Assembly: GCA_017963165.1 (NCBI GenBank)
Contig: JAGCTZ010000129.1
Span: 1 to 52,734 of the forward strand
Direction of reading: 5' to 3'
From: Treponema sp.
Lineage (GTDB): Bacteria > Spirochaetota > Spirochaetia > Treponematales > Treponemataceae
DNA length: 52,734 nucleotides
The notes under the pieces were generated by a model. The model ran no database searches. It was given only the letters and a program-made list of their open reading frames with translations, and had not been told where the DNA came from. Positions 18,000 through 27,405 of the stretch are shown one piece after another (position 1 is the first letter of the stretch; each line of letters starts with the position of its first letter). The position numbers and the translations under genes are program-made.

Positions 18000-20885
18000 A
18001 TGAATAATCGTATAACGCTTGAGCCAGAGACACTTTCGACACTTTTTACGCAGTATCTTCCGGATCCGGAGGTGCTTTTTGTTTTTTCTACTGATGTTGT
18101 TATGAACTCCTGGATTGACTGGTGTGTAACGCATCAGAAAGAATCGGGGGTTTCTGCTGTTGCGCTGGAGCGTTTTATTTCCTGGGATCATTTTAAGGGG
18201 CAGTATGCTTCTGCAAATCAGTCGCAAAAAAATGTTATTCCTTCACTGCTTCGTAAGATTTTTGTAAGTAATTTAATCCGCCGCAATTCAACAGAAAAGT
18301 TTTTCAAAAAAATAATTAATCCAGAATATGCAGATAATGCAGGTTCGTTTACAGATTGGATTTCTAAAATTCTTCCTTCGCTCAAGCTGTGGCACGATCT
18401 TAGGGAAAAGATGGCCGCAACAGGAACCCTTAAATGTGACGAAGAAGATTCCGATTTTGAAACCTTATATAAAGAGTATTCCTGTTTTCTAGAGCAGAAT
18501 AATTTTTTTGAACCAGCCTGGACTGTACCAGATTTTTCGGCCAACAAAAAAAAGGTGCTTATCATATATCCCGAAACACTCGAAGATTTTGCAGATTATA
18601 TAGATGTTTTTGATAAATGTGATTCAATCACGCTTGTAACACTTCCAAAAGAAGAACCTGCTCATCCGGAATGCATAAAATACCGTGATTCCAGAACAGA
18701 ATTAAGAATGACAATTCTTGCAATAAGAAAGCTTGTTGCAGATGGTAAAGCAGACTGGATCGACATTACGCTTAATGTTCCAGATCTTGAAACTTATCGT
18801 CCGTATCTTGAACGAGAGCTTACCTCTTATTGTGTTCCTTTTGTAATCAGGGCAGGCTTTCCGCTTACTTCTAATTGTGCAGGAATTATTTTTAAGGAAA
18901 TTCTGGACTGTTATACTTCTGATTTTTCTTATGCAAGTGTCCGAACTCTTTTACTTGATAATTATATTCCATGGAAAAGCAGCTTTGAAAAAACAAAACA
19001 GGACCTTATCCGCGAAGGTCAGAGAATGCGCTGTATCTGTGGTTATGAAACAAAAGACGGAAAGAAAATTGATATATGGAAGGAAGCACTTTCTAAAATC
19101 AATCATGATGAGCTTCAGCTTACTTTTTATACTTCTCTTAAAAAAGATATTACTGCAATCTGTAAAAGCAAAACATTTGCAGCAATTCACACAGCCTGGA
19201 TGTCGTTTAAATCACGCTACCTTGAAATTACTGCCTTTTCGGAAACAGCAGATAAAATCATAAGCCGATGTATTACCGAACTGAATAATCTTATAAGTAT
19301 AGAAAAGCTTTATTGTGAACCGCTCAAGCTTTTTATTGAAAATCCTTATGAATTTTTTATTAATGAATTAAATGCAAAAACTTATACTCCACAAAACAGT
19401 GCAACTGGAATCTCTGTTTATCCGTATAAGCTTTCGGCTGCAGCTGCTTATAAATATCAGTTTGTAATTGATTCAAGTCAGAACAATCTTGAGCTTCCGT
19501 TTAAGAGACTTTCTTTTTTAAATTCAGGAAAAAGAAGTTTGCTTAAACTAACAGATGAAGACAAAAGATTTAATGCCTCTAAAGCTTTTATAAGACTTTA
19601 TGCAAAATCCTCCGACGGAACATTCCCTATGTTCTCGTGTGCCGAAGAAACCTTTGCCGGCTTTGCAATTGCACATACATATCTTTCAATCGTAAAAGAA
19701 AATCCTATTGCACAAGAGCTGGAAAAAACTGATTTTATTCAGAATGAAAAAAGATGGTTTTTGGATCAGACAAAAGGAAAATACAATTTTTCAGAAAAAC
19801 AAAAAGACCAGTTCCTTTACTGGAACAATTTTAATAAAGAAAGATATAAAAAATCTGCACCGTATGAAGTCCCTGAATCACTTAAAAAGAAAATCGAATG
19901 GTATCTTATAGAAAACAGAAATAAACATAATTCTACGACAAAAGGCTTAGCAGATAACACAAAAAAAATTACGATTTCTCAATCAGATATGAAAGACTTT
20001 TTCCCCTGCCCCCGCAACTGGATTTTTAACAAAGTCCTTAAACTGGAACCAGACAGTCTTTCTACATCATTAATCGGCAGATATGACATGGGTAACATCC
20101 ACCACAAAATTCTTGAGCTTTATGGAAGTTATCTTATGAAAAATAACCAGCCGCTTCCGTCAGTTTCAGCAGAAGGAAGAATAGAACAACAGGAACAATT
20201 AACAGAACTTATAAACGAGTTCGCCTTAAAAGCAATTCAGAATCCCGAAGAAAAATTTAAAGACAGTCCGCTTACAATTGAAATGCTTAAAAGTCAGATT
20301 CCTGCAATCACAGAAACTATAATAACTTTCCTTAAAAGCTTCTGCGGAAAATTCGGTGGTTACAAAATTAAAGGTGTTGAAAAATGGTACGGAAGTAATA
20401 ATCCTTCGCGAGAATGGAATTACACCGGAAAAATTGACTGTATTCTTGCAGCAGGAACCACAGATTCACAGAACACCGGCTGGACTATTATAGATTACAA
20501 AAACACAAAATCTGCCATGCCAAAAATCAAAAACACAAAACTTACAGAAGAGGGGACGTTGGGTGATTTTCAGATGCCGATGTACATAACACTCATTCGC
20601 GAAAATGAAACTGTTAAAGAAATAAACCTGGCTGCTTTTTATGCAATTAATTCAAACACTTCGCAGAATAATGCTGTTATTGTTGATGATTCAAGTAAAT
20701 CAAAAAAAATGGAAGATTTTGAACCGACGATAAAGGCCTTCGAACAATATGCCGAACGTTTTGCCCAATGCGTAAAAGACTCGGAATATCCGTTATCAGA
20801 GGTTGATGTTTTTGAAGATTGTGGAGGCTGCAATTATAAATCAATCTGCAGATATAATTACACAATTGCAGGGAGGACAAAATGA
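18000..20885 (+). CDS. addB: AddB-like nuclease/scaffold subunit of a RecBCD-type enzyme
   Basis: 961 residues. The C-terminal third has a PD-(D/E)XK nuclease core (YTGKIDCI about 812, WTIIDYKN about 829) framed by cysteines that fit the AddB iron-sulphur staple: FFPCPRNW near residue 670 and CGGCNYKSICRY near 940. The N-terminal two thirds are of inactivated-helicase type; the P-loop found in Firmicutes AddB is not visible (VFSTDVVMNSW occupies its place). With AddA it would resect double-strand breaks for RecA. The TGA overlaps the addA ATG (ATGA), and GGAGGA within the gene's end serves addA. The start lacks a ribosome site and looks leaderless. Confidence 0.82.
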   Translation: MNNRITLEPETLSTLFTQYLPDPEVLFVFSTDVVMNSWIDWCVTHQKESGVSAVALERFISWDHFKGQYASANQSQKNVIPSLLRKIFVSNLIRRNSTEKFFKKIINPEYADNAGSFTDWISKILPSLKLWHDLREKMAATGTLKCDEEDSDFETLYKEYSCFLEQNNFFEPAWTVPDFSANKKKVLIIYPETLEDFADYIDVFDKCDSITLVTLPKEEPAHPECIKYRDSRTELRMTILAIRKLVADGKADWIDITLNVPDLETYRPYLERELTSYCVPFVIRAGFPLTSNCAGIIFKEILDCYTSDFSYASVRTLLLDNYIPWKSSFEKTKQDLIREGQRMRCICGYETKDGKKIDIWKEALSKINHDELQLTFYTSLKKDITAICKSKTFAAIHTAWMSFKSRYLEITAFSETADKIISRCITELNNLISIEKLYCEPLKLFIENPYEFFINELNAKTYTPQNSATGISVYPYKLSAAAAYKYQFVIDSSQNNLELPFKRLSFLNSGKRSLLKLTDEDKRFNASKAFIRLYAKSSDGTFPMFSCAEETFAGFAIAHTYLSIVKENPIAQELEKTDFIQNEKRWFLDQTKGKYNFSEKQKDQFLYWNNFNKERYKKSAPYEVPESLKKKIEWYLIENRNKHNSTTKGLADNTKKITISQSDMKDFFPCPRNWIFNKVLKLEPDSLSTSLIGRYDMGNIHHKILELYGSYLMKNNQPLPSVSAEGRIEQQEQLTELINEFALKAIQNPEEKFKDSPLTIEMLKSQIPAITETIITFLKSFCGKFGGYKIKGVEKWYGSNNPSREWNYTGKIDCILAAGTTDSQNTGWTIIDYKNTKSAMPKIKNTKLTEEGTLGDFQMPMYITLIRENETVKEINLAAFYAINSNTSQNNAVIVDDSSKSKKMEDFEPTIKAFEQYAERFAQCVKDSEYPLSEVDVFEDCGGCNYKSICRYNYTIAGRTK

Positions 20886-23800
20886 ACGATTACAAATATC
20901 TTGACCTTCTTGGACAAATAAACAAAAAGCTTGATGATAAACAACGGGCGGTATGCTGCAGAACAGATAATACAATTGTCGCAGCAGGTGCCGGCTCCGG
21001 AAAAACACAGGTTCTTGCAACACGTTTTGCCTGGCTTGTAATGTCGCAGAATATTCGTGCTCCAGAAATTCTTACGCTCACCTTTACAAAAAAAGCGGCT
21101 GGTGAAATGTACGAACGAATCTATCAGACACTTTTATTTTTTGCGGAAAATCCTGAAACACCGGCTTTGGAAAAGAAACGTGCGGCGCTTGCGCTTGAAG
21201 AATTTTCTGACACACACATTCAAACCCTTGATTCCTATTGTAATTCAATTGTAAAGCAGGCTGCTAACCGTTATGGAATCCGTCCAGATTTTTCTGCAGG
21301 CGGAAACGATTCTCTTGAAGATATAAAAAAACTTGCACTCCCCTACGTTTTTGCAAACAAAGACAGATCTTGCGTTCAACAATATGCACAGGCAGGTGGA
21401 TTGGAAACCTTTGCCTATTCAATTCTTGCAGAAGCGGTTTCTAAATATACGACACTTGCAGATTCGGCAGATTTTTTCACTTCCAAAATCAAAGATCAAA
21501 AAGAGTTTCTTCTAAACAGCTGGAATACAGAAATATCAAAGCTTCCGGCAATTCTTACTACATTTAATTCTGAATGTCAGTTGGCATTGGAAGAAAAAGG
21601 CAGCAACGAATATACACAAAAGGCTTTATTAATTTCGGAAATGCTTTCTCAAATTGAAGTTGCAGGCAGCAAGTCTTTTGAAGAAATTCAAATTCTTGCA
21701 GCAAAGCTTTTTGAAAAACTCAAAAAAATATCTGAGCTCCGTTTCCCAAGAAGCGGATATTCAAAAGGTCTTCAAAGTTCAAAAAAAGTTTTAACAGAGG
21801 AGTTTGTTAAACCTAACTTACCGCTCTGTTCGTACATTGCACAGATTGATGAAACAATTGACTTGTACAAAATGTTTGATGATTTTACTGCAATTGTAAA
21901 TCAATCAAAACGCACAACAGGAAACCTTACGTTTGCAGACATTTCCGAGCTGGCACTTAAGATTTTGCAGGAGCAGCCGGATTTACTTGAGCAGGAACGA
22001 AATGCTTATGCAAAAATCATGATTGATGAATTTCAGGACAACAATGCCAAGAACAGAGATTTATTGTTTTTATTGAATGATACAGACGAACAGAAGCTCT
22101 TTTTTGTAGGCGACGAAAAGCAGTCCATTTATAAATTCCGTGGTGCAGATGTTTCCGTTTTCAATAAGCTTAAATCGGATTTAGGACCGGAATGCTTTTT
22201 GCAGATGAACTACAACTACCGTTCAAACAACGAGCTGCTTGCAACCTTTAATCGTGTTTTTGGCGAACATGATTTAATTTTTGATAATAACAACGACAAG
22301 CTTTTCGAAGCACAATACACTGTTCCGGCAATAAAATATGATCCTGTAAAACAAGCAGAACTGCCTCAGGCATCTCTTCTGGATCACAACTCAAAGCGGC
22401 TTGCTATAAGTCTTTTTGAACCAAAGGAGCTTGATACAGCAGTTTACTTTAGTGCGAAGGATCAGCTTGCGATTCATATTGCACAAAAGATTTTACTTTT
22501 CAAGGAGTCGATAGAACAGCAGGGAGCAGAATATCCTTTTTCAAGATTTGCAATTCTTGACCGCGGAAGAACAGACCGCCGTTATCTTATAAAATGGCTA
22601 AACGTTTTTAATATTCCATATACGATGGACACAAACACTTCAATTTTTTCTGACGGGCCGATTAATGATATTTACAACTTTTTGCAGTTGTGTGTTTATC
22701 CTGATGACAGAATTTCTCTTGCGGGTTATCTTTCTTCTCCGTTTGCAAATCTTAGTGAACAGACGATTGAAGCAATTCTTGCAGGCGATGACGCAGAAGC
22801 TTTGACTGACGAAACAGAAAAAGCAAGATATATTGCTGCAATGGATTTTTATAACAAGCAGAAGCTTTTAACCTTAAGCCGGCCACTTACAAAAACGCTG
22901 GAGCTTTTGTGGAATGACTGCGGCTACCGTTATGAAACAATGTTCAGTTACAGAAAGTCTCTTTATGCCGAACAGTTTGATATGCTTTTTGAGCTTGCTC
23001 GCCAGACTGATACGAATGATAAAGGAATTGCCTGGTTTGTAGATCAGTTGAGTCAGATTAAAGATAAAGAAATTTCGACCTTTGGTGAAGACGTAGAAAT
23101 AAATATTGACGAAATAACCTACCCGCTTGAAAAAGGTGATGCCGTAAATATTATGACAATACACAAAAGCAAGGGACTACAGTTCGGTTATGTTTTTGTT
23201 TACGGTTGTACAAATGTAAACAGCCGCCTAAAGGATTCTTTATTTTTCTTTGATTCAAAGTATGGACTTACAATTAAACCGGGAAACGGCATTAAAAATT
23301 ATTTCTTTATGAAGCAGGAAGAAACAGCGATTCAAGAAGAGCTTGCAGAATTCCGTCGTTTGATTTACGTAGGAATTACCCGCGCCGAAGATTTTGTCGA
23401 AATAGTGGGCTCCTGGAATTCAGAACCGACAGAAGCTTCGGGCAGCGATAATTCATTCCGCCTTATAGAAAACATGGTACGTTTTTATTCTACAGAGGAG
23501 ATGCAGAATTTCCGTCCATTTGCGCTCTATAAAATTGAACCTGTTGAACGCGAGGCAATGAAAGAAAAGCTTTACAACGCAAACTCTCTTGAATTTGAAA
23601 AAGCTCATATTGCTGCAGCTCAGGAAGCTTATAAGCAGGAAGCGTATGTAAAATATGAATGGCCTGTTTCGAACAGAAAAACTCCTTCGTCTCTCGAAAA
23701 GGATTATATTGCAAAGCAGGCACAGGACGGTGACAGTGGTGAACGCTTTGATTCTCCTGAAGACAATCTTGATATACCAATTTTTACTGCCGCCGATTTT

Positions 23801-24262
23801 GGAACTCTTGTACATGCATTTCTGGAAGCTCAGGCAAATGGTACTCCTTGTGAACAATTCCACCCGGAATCAAAGCTTCTGAAAAATCTTCCGGACAATC
23901 AGGATATTCTGGAGCAGATGCTTGATTCCTGCAGGACTTTGTGTGAATGGTTTGCGCAAAGTGATTTAGGAAAAGCGCTTGAACAATGTAAGGCAGACGG
24001 TCGTTTCTACCGTGCAGAATGGGCTTTCCGCATGATGCTCGACGGCTACATTTTCACAGGCTCTATAGATTTGATTTTTGAAAACACAGACGGAACTTAC
24101 ACCATAGTGGACTACAAATCAGACCAGCAGATTGACGTTGAAAAATATCGTGGACAACAGGAATGTTACCGCAAAGCCGCTGCCCGTATGTTAAATGTGC
24201 CGGAAGAAAAAATTACGTGCTGGTTGTACTTTTTGAAGCATAAGAAGGCAGTTAGACTGTAG
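20882..24262 (+). CDS. addA: AddA helicase-nuclease (UvrD/RecB family)
   Basis: 1126 residues. Superfamily 1 helicase motifs in order are QRAVCCRTDNTIVAAGAGSG with Walker A GAGSGKT (about 35-41), TFTKKAAGEM (Ia), IDEFQDNN (II, about 381), VGDEKQSIYKFRGAD (III), NYRSN (IV) and TIHKSKGLQF (V, about 758), then ITRAED (VI). A C-terminal RecB-type nuclease domain ends the protein (GSIDLIFEN about 1060; TIVDYKSDQ about 1078). It unwinds and cuts DNA ends together with AddB, whose gene overlaps it by 4 nt. It ends 4 nt before the convergent transporter gene. Confidence 0.92.
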   Translation: MNDYKYLDLLGQINKKLDDKQRAVCCRTDNTIVAAGAGSGKTQVLATRFAWLVMSQNIRAPEILTLTFTKKAAGEMYERIYQTLLFFAENPETPALEKKRAALALEEFSDTHIQTLDSYCNSIVKQAANRYGIRPDFSAGGNDSLEDIKKLALPYVFANKDRSCVQQYAQAGGLETFAYSILAEAVSKYTTLADSADFFTSKIKDQKEFLLNSWNTEISKLPAILTTFNSECQLALEEKGSNEYTQKALLISEMLSQIEVAGSKSFEEIQILAAKLFEKLKKISELRFPRSGYSKGLQSSKKVLTEEFVKPNLPLCSYIAQIDETIDLYKMFDDFTAIVNQSKRTTGNLTFADISELALKILQEQPDLLEQERNAYAKIMIDEFQDNNAKNRDLLFLLNDTDEQKLFFVGDEKQSIYKFRGADVSVFNKLKSDLGPECFLQMNYNYRSNNELLATFNRVFGEHDLIFDNNNDKLFEAQYTVPAIKYDPVKQAELPQASLLDHNSKRLAISLFEPKELDTAVYFSAKDQLAIHIAQKILLFKESIEQQGAEYPFSRFAILDRGRTDRRYLIKWLNVFNIPYTMDTNTSIFSDGPINDIYNFLQLCVYPDDRISLAGYLSSPFANLSEQTIEAILAGDDAEALTDETEKARYIAAMDFYNKQKLLTLSRPLTKTLELLWNDCGYRYETMFSYRKSLYAEQFDMLFELARQTDTNDKGIAWFVDQLSQIKDKEISTFGEDVEINIDEITYPLEKGDAVNIMTIHKSKGLQFGYVFVYGCTNVNSRLKDSLFFFDSKYGLTIKPGNGIKNYFFMKQEETAIQEELAEFRRLIYVGITRAEDFVEIVGSWNSEPTEASGSDNSFRLIENMVRFYSTEEMQNFRPFALYKIEPVEREAMKEKLYNANSLEFEKAHIAAAQEAYKQEAYVKYEWPVSNRKTPSSLEKDYIAKQAQDGDSGERFDSPEDNLDIPIFTAADFGTLVHAFLEAQANGTPCEQFHPESKLLKNLPDNQDILEQMLDSCRTLCEWFAQSDLGKALEQCKADGRFYRAEWAFRMMLDGYIFTGSIDLIFENTDGTYTIVDYKSDQQIDVEKYRGQQECYRKAAARMLNVPEEKITCWLYFLKHKKAVRL

Positions 24263-24266
24263 ATTT

Positions 24267-25184
24267 CTACATCTTTCCAATTATAAATTCCGCCAGTGCA
24301 ACGAAGGATGGAATTGTCAAAATGCAGAAGACACTGGAAATTGTAACTACTAGGCTTGCGAAGGATTTGTCGTGATCAAAAACTACGGCCAGGCCCGGAA
24401 TAGTTGTGGCAACCGGACACATTGAACAGATGTAGATTGCAAAAAGCATCATCTGGATGTCCTGAACGTTGGCAAAGATTTTGTAGGCCAGGAGAATTAC
24501 GCCAAGGTTGCAGACTGAGGTAAGAATTAGGCGGAAAAACATTGTCTTTACAAGGCGTTTGATGTAGGTACGGTCAAACTCAAAGCGGGCAAAAAGGATT
24601 CCCAGAAGAAGCATGGCCATTGGTGTGTTGATATCAGCAATCATTACGATTGGCTTTTGAAGGAGCTCCGGCAGTTTAAAAGGCAGACAGAACATTACAA
24701 GTCCTATTGCAACTGCAACTATGTTTGGGTTTGTGATTATTTTTTTTACGTTTGTTGCACCGCAGAACTGATAGTAGCCGTAGGTCCAGATGAGCACGTT
24801 AAAAACTATGAGATAACCCATGAGGTAAAAAACACCTTCGTCGCCAAAGACGCCGCGAATTAAGGGAATGCCTACAAAGCCGCAGTTTGTAAAGGCTACT
24901 GCTACGCGGTCGATTTTTTCTTTGGATGACAAAAAGCCAAGAAGAATCATAACTCCGTGAAGGATGAGTGCTATAAAAGCCGCAAACCAGAGCTGACGGA
25001 ATTTGTGCCAGGAAAATTCCATATTAAAGCTGTTGAGTACAAGGAAGGGGTTTATAAAATAAAGCAGCAGGCGGCTCATGAACTTTTGCTGTTCGTCGGT
25101 ACCTTTGGCTATACGGGCAAAAATAAAACCTGCCAGAGTTATGATTATCATTATTACGAGTTGTTTTAAAACTAAAAGATACAT
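24267..25184 (-). CDS. AEC family (auxin efflux carrier/malate permease-like) transporter
   Basis: 305 residues with about ten membrane segments. Its start MYLLVLKQLVIMIIITLAGF, the NPFLVLNSF segment, the CGFVGIPLI motif and the C-terminal half-repeat (MLLLGILFARFEFD; CPVATTIPGLAVVF) are typical of the AEC family, which exports organic anions such as malate. The substrate is not known. AGGAAAG precedes the ATG. It follows the small membrane protein gene by 1 nt, so the two are one transcript. Confidence 0.88.
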   Translation of the reverse strand: MYLLVLKQLVIMIIITLAGFIFARIAKGTDEQQKFMSRLLLYFINPFLVLNSFNMEFSWHKFRQLWFAAFIALILHGVMILLGFLSSKEKIDRVAVAFTNCGFVGIPLIRGVFGDEGVFYLMGYLIVFNVLIWTYGYYQFCGATNVKKIITNPNIVAVAIGLVMFCLPFKLPELLQKPIVMIADINTPMAMLLLGILFARFEFDRTYIKRLVKTMFFRLILTSVCNLGVILLAYKIFANVQDIQMMLFAIYICSMCPVATTIPGLAVVFDHDKSFASLVVTISSVFCILTIPSFVALAEFIIGKM

Positions 25185-25185
25185 G

Positions 25186-25668
25186 TTACTTTCCTATTGC
25201 GGCAAAAAGCGCTGTAAATAGTCCAAGAGAAACGGCCATCATTATAAGTCCTGCAATCAAAACGCCGAGCATAACGGCGATGATTGTATCTTTGAATTTC
25301 ATATCAAGAAGGCTTGCTCCAAGAGTTCCGGTCCAGGCGCCTGTTCCTGGCAAAGGAATTGCAACAAAAAGCATGAGTGCAATAAAGATTCCACGACCTG
25401 CTTTTTCCTGCATTTTTTCTCCGGCAGCGGCTCCCTTTGTTAAAAAGAATTGACAGATTTTTGAAAGACCTTTTTTGTCCTGTCCCCATTCCAGAAAACG
25501 TCGAGCAAAAAGATAAATGATTGGAACAGGCAGCATGTTACCGATAATACATACTATATAAGAAGAAACAATCGGCATCTGAAGTGCCTGTGAGACAGGA
25601 ATAGCACCTCTAAGCTCTATAAGCGGCACCATCGAAATAAAAAAAATCCAAAGATAATTTTTGAACAT
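25186..25668 (-). CDS. Small membrane protein, COG2426 (putative small multidrug export family)
   Basis: 160 residues, four or five membrane segments, starting MFKNYLWIFFISMVPLIELRGAIPVSQAL and holding the PLPGTGAWTGTLGA motif typical of this family. The name 'small multidrug export' is inherited from database labels; transport activity is not established. There is no ribosome site. A TATAAT lies exactly 6 nt upstream of the ATG, so the message is probably leaderless. Confidence 0.82.
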   Translation of the reverse strand: MFKNYLWIFFISMVPLIELRGAIPVSQALQMPIVSSYIVCIIGNMLPVPIIYLFARRFLEWGQDKKGLSKICQFFLTKGAAAGEKMQEKAGRGIFIALMLFVAIPLPGTGAWTGTLGASLLDMKFKDTIIAVMLGVLIAGLIMMAVSLGLFTALFAAIGK

Positions 25669-25674
25669 AAAGTG

Positions 25675-25703
25675 ATTATAGTAGTTTTTGATATATGGTG
25701 CAA
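25675..25703 (-). promoter_or_regulatory. Leaderless promoter for the COG2426 gene
   Basis: On the minus strand TTGCAC (25703-25698), a 17-nt spacer and TATAAT (25680-25675), then CACTTT and the ATG at 25668. Counting 7 nt from the end of the -10 puts transcription start on the A of ATG. No Shine-Dalgarno is possible in such a message. Confidence 0.6.
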
Positions 25704-25721
25704 TCAGAAATCGTTGATTGC

Positions 25722-25760
25722 TTTGTCAGTACGAGGAGCCGCAGGCGACGAAACAATGCA
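25722..25760 (+). repeat. Palindromic repeat of the GTCATTGCGAGGAGC family
   Basis: TTGTCAGTACGAGGAGCCGC followed by AGGCGACGAAACAATGC has the same arrangement as the folA-internal copy (CGAGGAGC ... GCGACGAA-CAAT). It ends 4 nt before the -35 hexamer of the tRNA-Leu promoter. Confidence 0.65.
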
Positions 25761-25764
25761 CGAC

Positions 25765-25793
25765 TTGAAGATTTTGCTGTTTTACGATATTAT
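25765..25793 (+). promoter_or_regulatory. Promoter of tRNA-Leu (and probably murD)
   Basis: TTGAAG (25765-25770), a 17-nt spacer and TATTAT (25788-25793), with the first base of the tRNA 11 nt further on. Confidence 0.65.
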
Positions 25794-25803
25794 AAATTTA
25801 CTT

Positions 25804-25889
25804 GCCGGGATGGCGGAATTGGTAGACGCCCAGGACTTAAAATCCTGTGTCGGGCAACCGACGTGCCAGTTCGATTCTGGTTCCCGGCA
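25804..25889 (+). tRNA. tRNA-Leu(TAA)
   Basis: 86 nt. Acceptor GCCGGGA pairs with TCCCGGC (25882-25888), discriminator A. The anticodon loop CTTAAAA within the CAGGA/TCCTG stem gives anticodon TAA. A long class II variable arm (TGTCGGGCAACCGACG) and a T arm with TTCGATTC are present. CCA is not encoded. A terminator hairpin follows at once. Confidence 0.96.
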
Positions 25890-25893
25890 TGCT

Positions 25894-25921
25894 GGTCTTC
25901 CGCAAGGAAGGCCTTTTTTTT
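25894..25921 (+). terminator. Rho-independent terminator after tRNA-Leu
   Basis: GGTCTTCC and GGAAGGCC pair across a GCAA tetraloop, followed by eight T residues (25914-25921). Confidence 0.9.
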
Positions 25922-25946
25922 GGACCCTTCGACAAGCTCAGGGACC
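25922..25946. repeat. Small hairpin repeat with TTCGACAAGCTCA core
   Basis: GGACCC, the core TTCGACAAGCTCA (25928-25940) and GGGACC. The arms pair at 5 of 6 positions. The same core occurs at 44445-44457 with different arms, and a diverged core at 27411-27423. It lies between the tRNA terminator and the murD ribosome site. Confidence 0.75.
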
Positions 25947-25965
25947 GCACGACAAGGAGTTCGCC

Positions 25966-27405
25966 ATGACATTCCACACATATTCTTCTGAATGTCCGTT
26001 CAAATCTATAGAAGACATTAAAGACAAAAAAATCACTATAATGGGACTTGGACTCAATGGCGGTGGAGAAGCTGCAGCCCGATTTTTCTTAAACAAAGGC
26101 GCTTTTGTTACAGTTACAGATATGAAGACTGCCGAACAGCTTGCCCCTACCCTTGAACGACTGAATAATGACGAATCTCTAGATCATTCACGACTTACAT
26201 ATCATCTTGGAGGCCACGACCTTGCCGATTTTGAAACTGCAGACTGTGTAATAAAAAATCCCGGAGTAAAATACGAAGGAAACAAATATTTAGCTGCGGC
26301 AAAAGCAATAGAAACAGACCTTAGCATATTTCTTCGTTTTACAGATTGTCCCATTATTGCTGTAACAGGAAGCAAAGGAAAATCTTCGACGGTCAGTGCA
26401 ATTTATTACGGGCTGCAACAGGCTGGCTTTACGGCTTTCCTTGGCGGAAACATTACAGTAAGTCCACTCACCTTCTTTGACCAGGTTAGTTCCGACACTC
26501 CAGTTGTAATTGAATTTTCTTCCTGGCAGCTTGCAGATTTACGTGGACGAGGAGTCTTAAAACCACACATCGCTGTTATTACAAAAATTGTTCCCGATCA
26601 TCAAAACTGGTACGGCAATATGGAAGATTATGTTGCAGATAAACGTTTGATTTACGCAGACCAGGATTCCGGTAATTATTCTATTTTTGATGCTGGTGAA
26701 GATGAACCCGGGACAGGTCCAGAATGCGGTGGAACCTGGGGAGACCTTTTTGCCCGCGAAAGCCATGCAACAGTAATCCGCTACAATACAAAGACTCAAT
26801 ATTCAGTTGATTTTGACAGTCTGCTTGTACCCGGCGAACATATGAAGCTTAATGCCCAGAATGCTGCCACAGTTTTACAGCTTATGGGAGTTCCAAAACA
26901 GCGCGCTAAAGAAATTTTACAAACCTGGCCCGGAATTGCACACAGATTACAATACTTTCACAGCTGGAATAATTACAGATTCTACAATGATTCTGCGGCA
27001 ACAGTTCCAGAAGCAGCAGCGGCAGCAACACAAGCCTTTGGCAAACCTGTAATTCTTCTTACAGGTGGAACAGATAAAGGGCTTAGCCTTGAAAAGCTTG
27101 CACAGGTAATCTGCAAAAATGCGGGAGCACCTGAAGGAACAATTCCACCGGCTGACATTTACCTTCTTGCAGGAACCGCGACAGACAAGCTTTTGCCGGA
27201 GTTAGATAAAACTAACACAGCTTACAAAGGTCCATTCGACAGTCTTGAGCAGATGCTCGAAACCTTAAAAGCAGATTGTAAAGGAACTTTGCCACAAGAT
27301 TTTATCCCTGTTGTTTTTTCTCCAGGCGCAACTTCATTCGGAATGTTTAACAATGAATTTGACAGAGGGGAGAAATTTATGAAGGCTGTTGAAAGAATTT
27401 TCTAG
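25966..27405 (+). CDS. murD: UDP-N-acetylmuramoylalanine-D-glutamate ligase
   Basis: About 479 residues. MurD adds D-glutamate to UDP-MurNAc-L-Ala in peptidoglycan synthesis. Seen in order: an N-terminal nucleotide fold (KKITIMGLGLNGGGEAAARFF), CVIKNPGV, the ATP loop TGSKGKSST (134-142), the FSSWQLADL motif, the PDHQNWYG region (Mur ligase HxxxH-type site), the RLQYFHSWNNYRFYNDSAAT segment and the C-terminal GGTDKG and SPGATSFGMFNNEFDRG. A longer open frame runs back through tRNA-Leu. The ATG at 25966 with AAGGAG 6 nt upstream, in line with the family N-terminus, is the real start. Confidence 0.93.
   Translation: MTFHTYSSECPFKSIEDIKDKKITIMGLGLNGGGEAAARFFLNKGAFVTVTDMKTAEQLAPTLERLNNDESLDHSRLTYHLGGHDLADFETADCVIKNPGVKYEGNKYLAAAKAIETDLSIFLRFTDCPIIAVTGSKGKSSTVSAIYYGLQQAGFTAFLGGNITVSPLTFFDQVSSDTPVVIEFSSWQLADLRGRGVLKPHIAVITKIVPDHQNWYGNMEDYVADKRLIYADQDSGNYSIFDAGEDEPGTGPECGGTWGDLFARESHATVIRYNTKTQYSVDFDSLLVPGEHMKLNAQNAATVLQLMGVPKQRAKEILQTWPGIAHRLQYFHSWNNYRFYNDSAATVPEAAAAATQAFGKPVILLTGGTDKGLSLEKLAQVICKNAGAPEGTIPPADIYLLAGTATDKLLPELDKTNTAYKGPFDSLEQMLETLKADCKGTLPQDFIPVVFSPGATSFGMFNNEFDRGEKFMKAVERIF

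Noticed and set aside
25672..25965. N-terminal extension of MurD of about 98 codons
   Set aside because: It would translate tRNA-Leu and its terminator; the ATG at 25966 has a good ribosome site and matches the family N-terminus.
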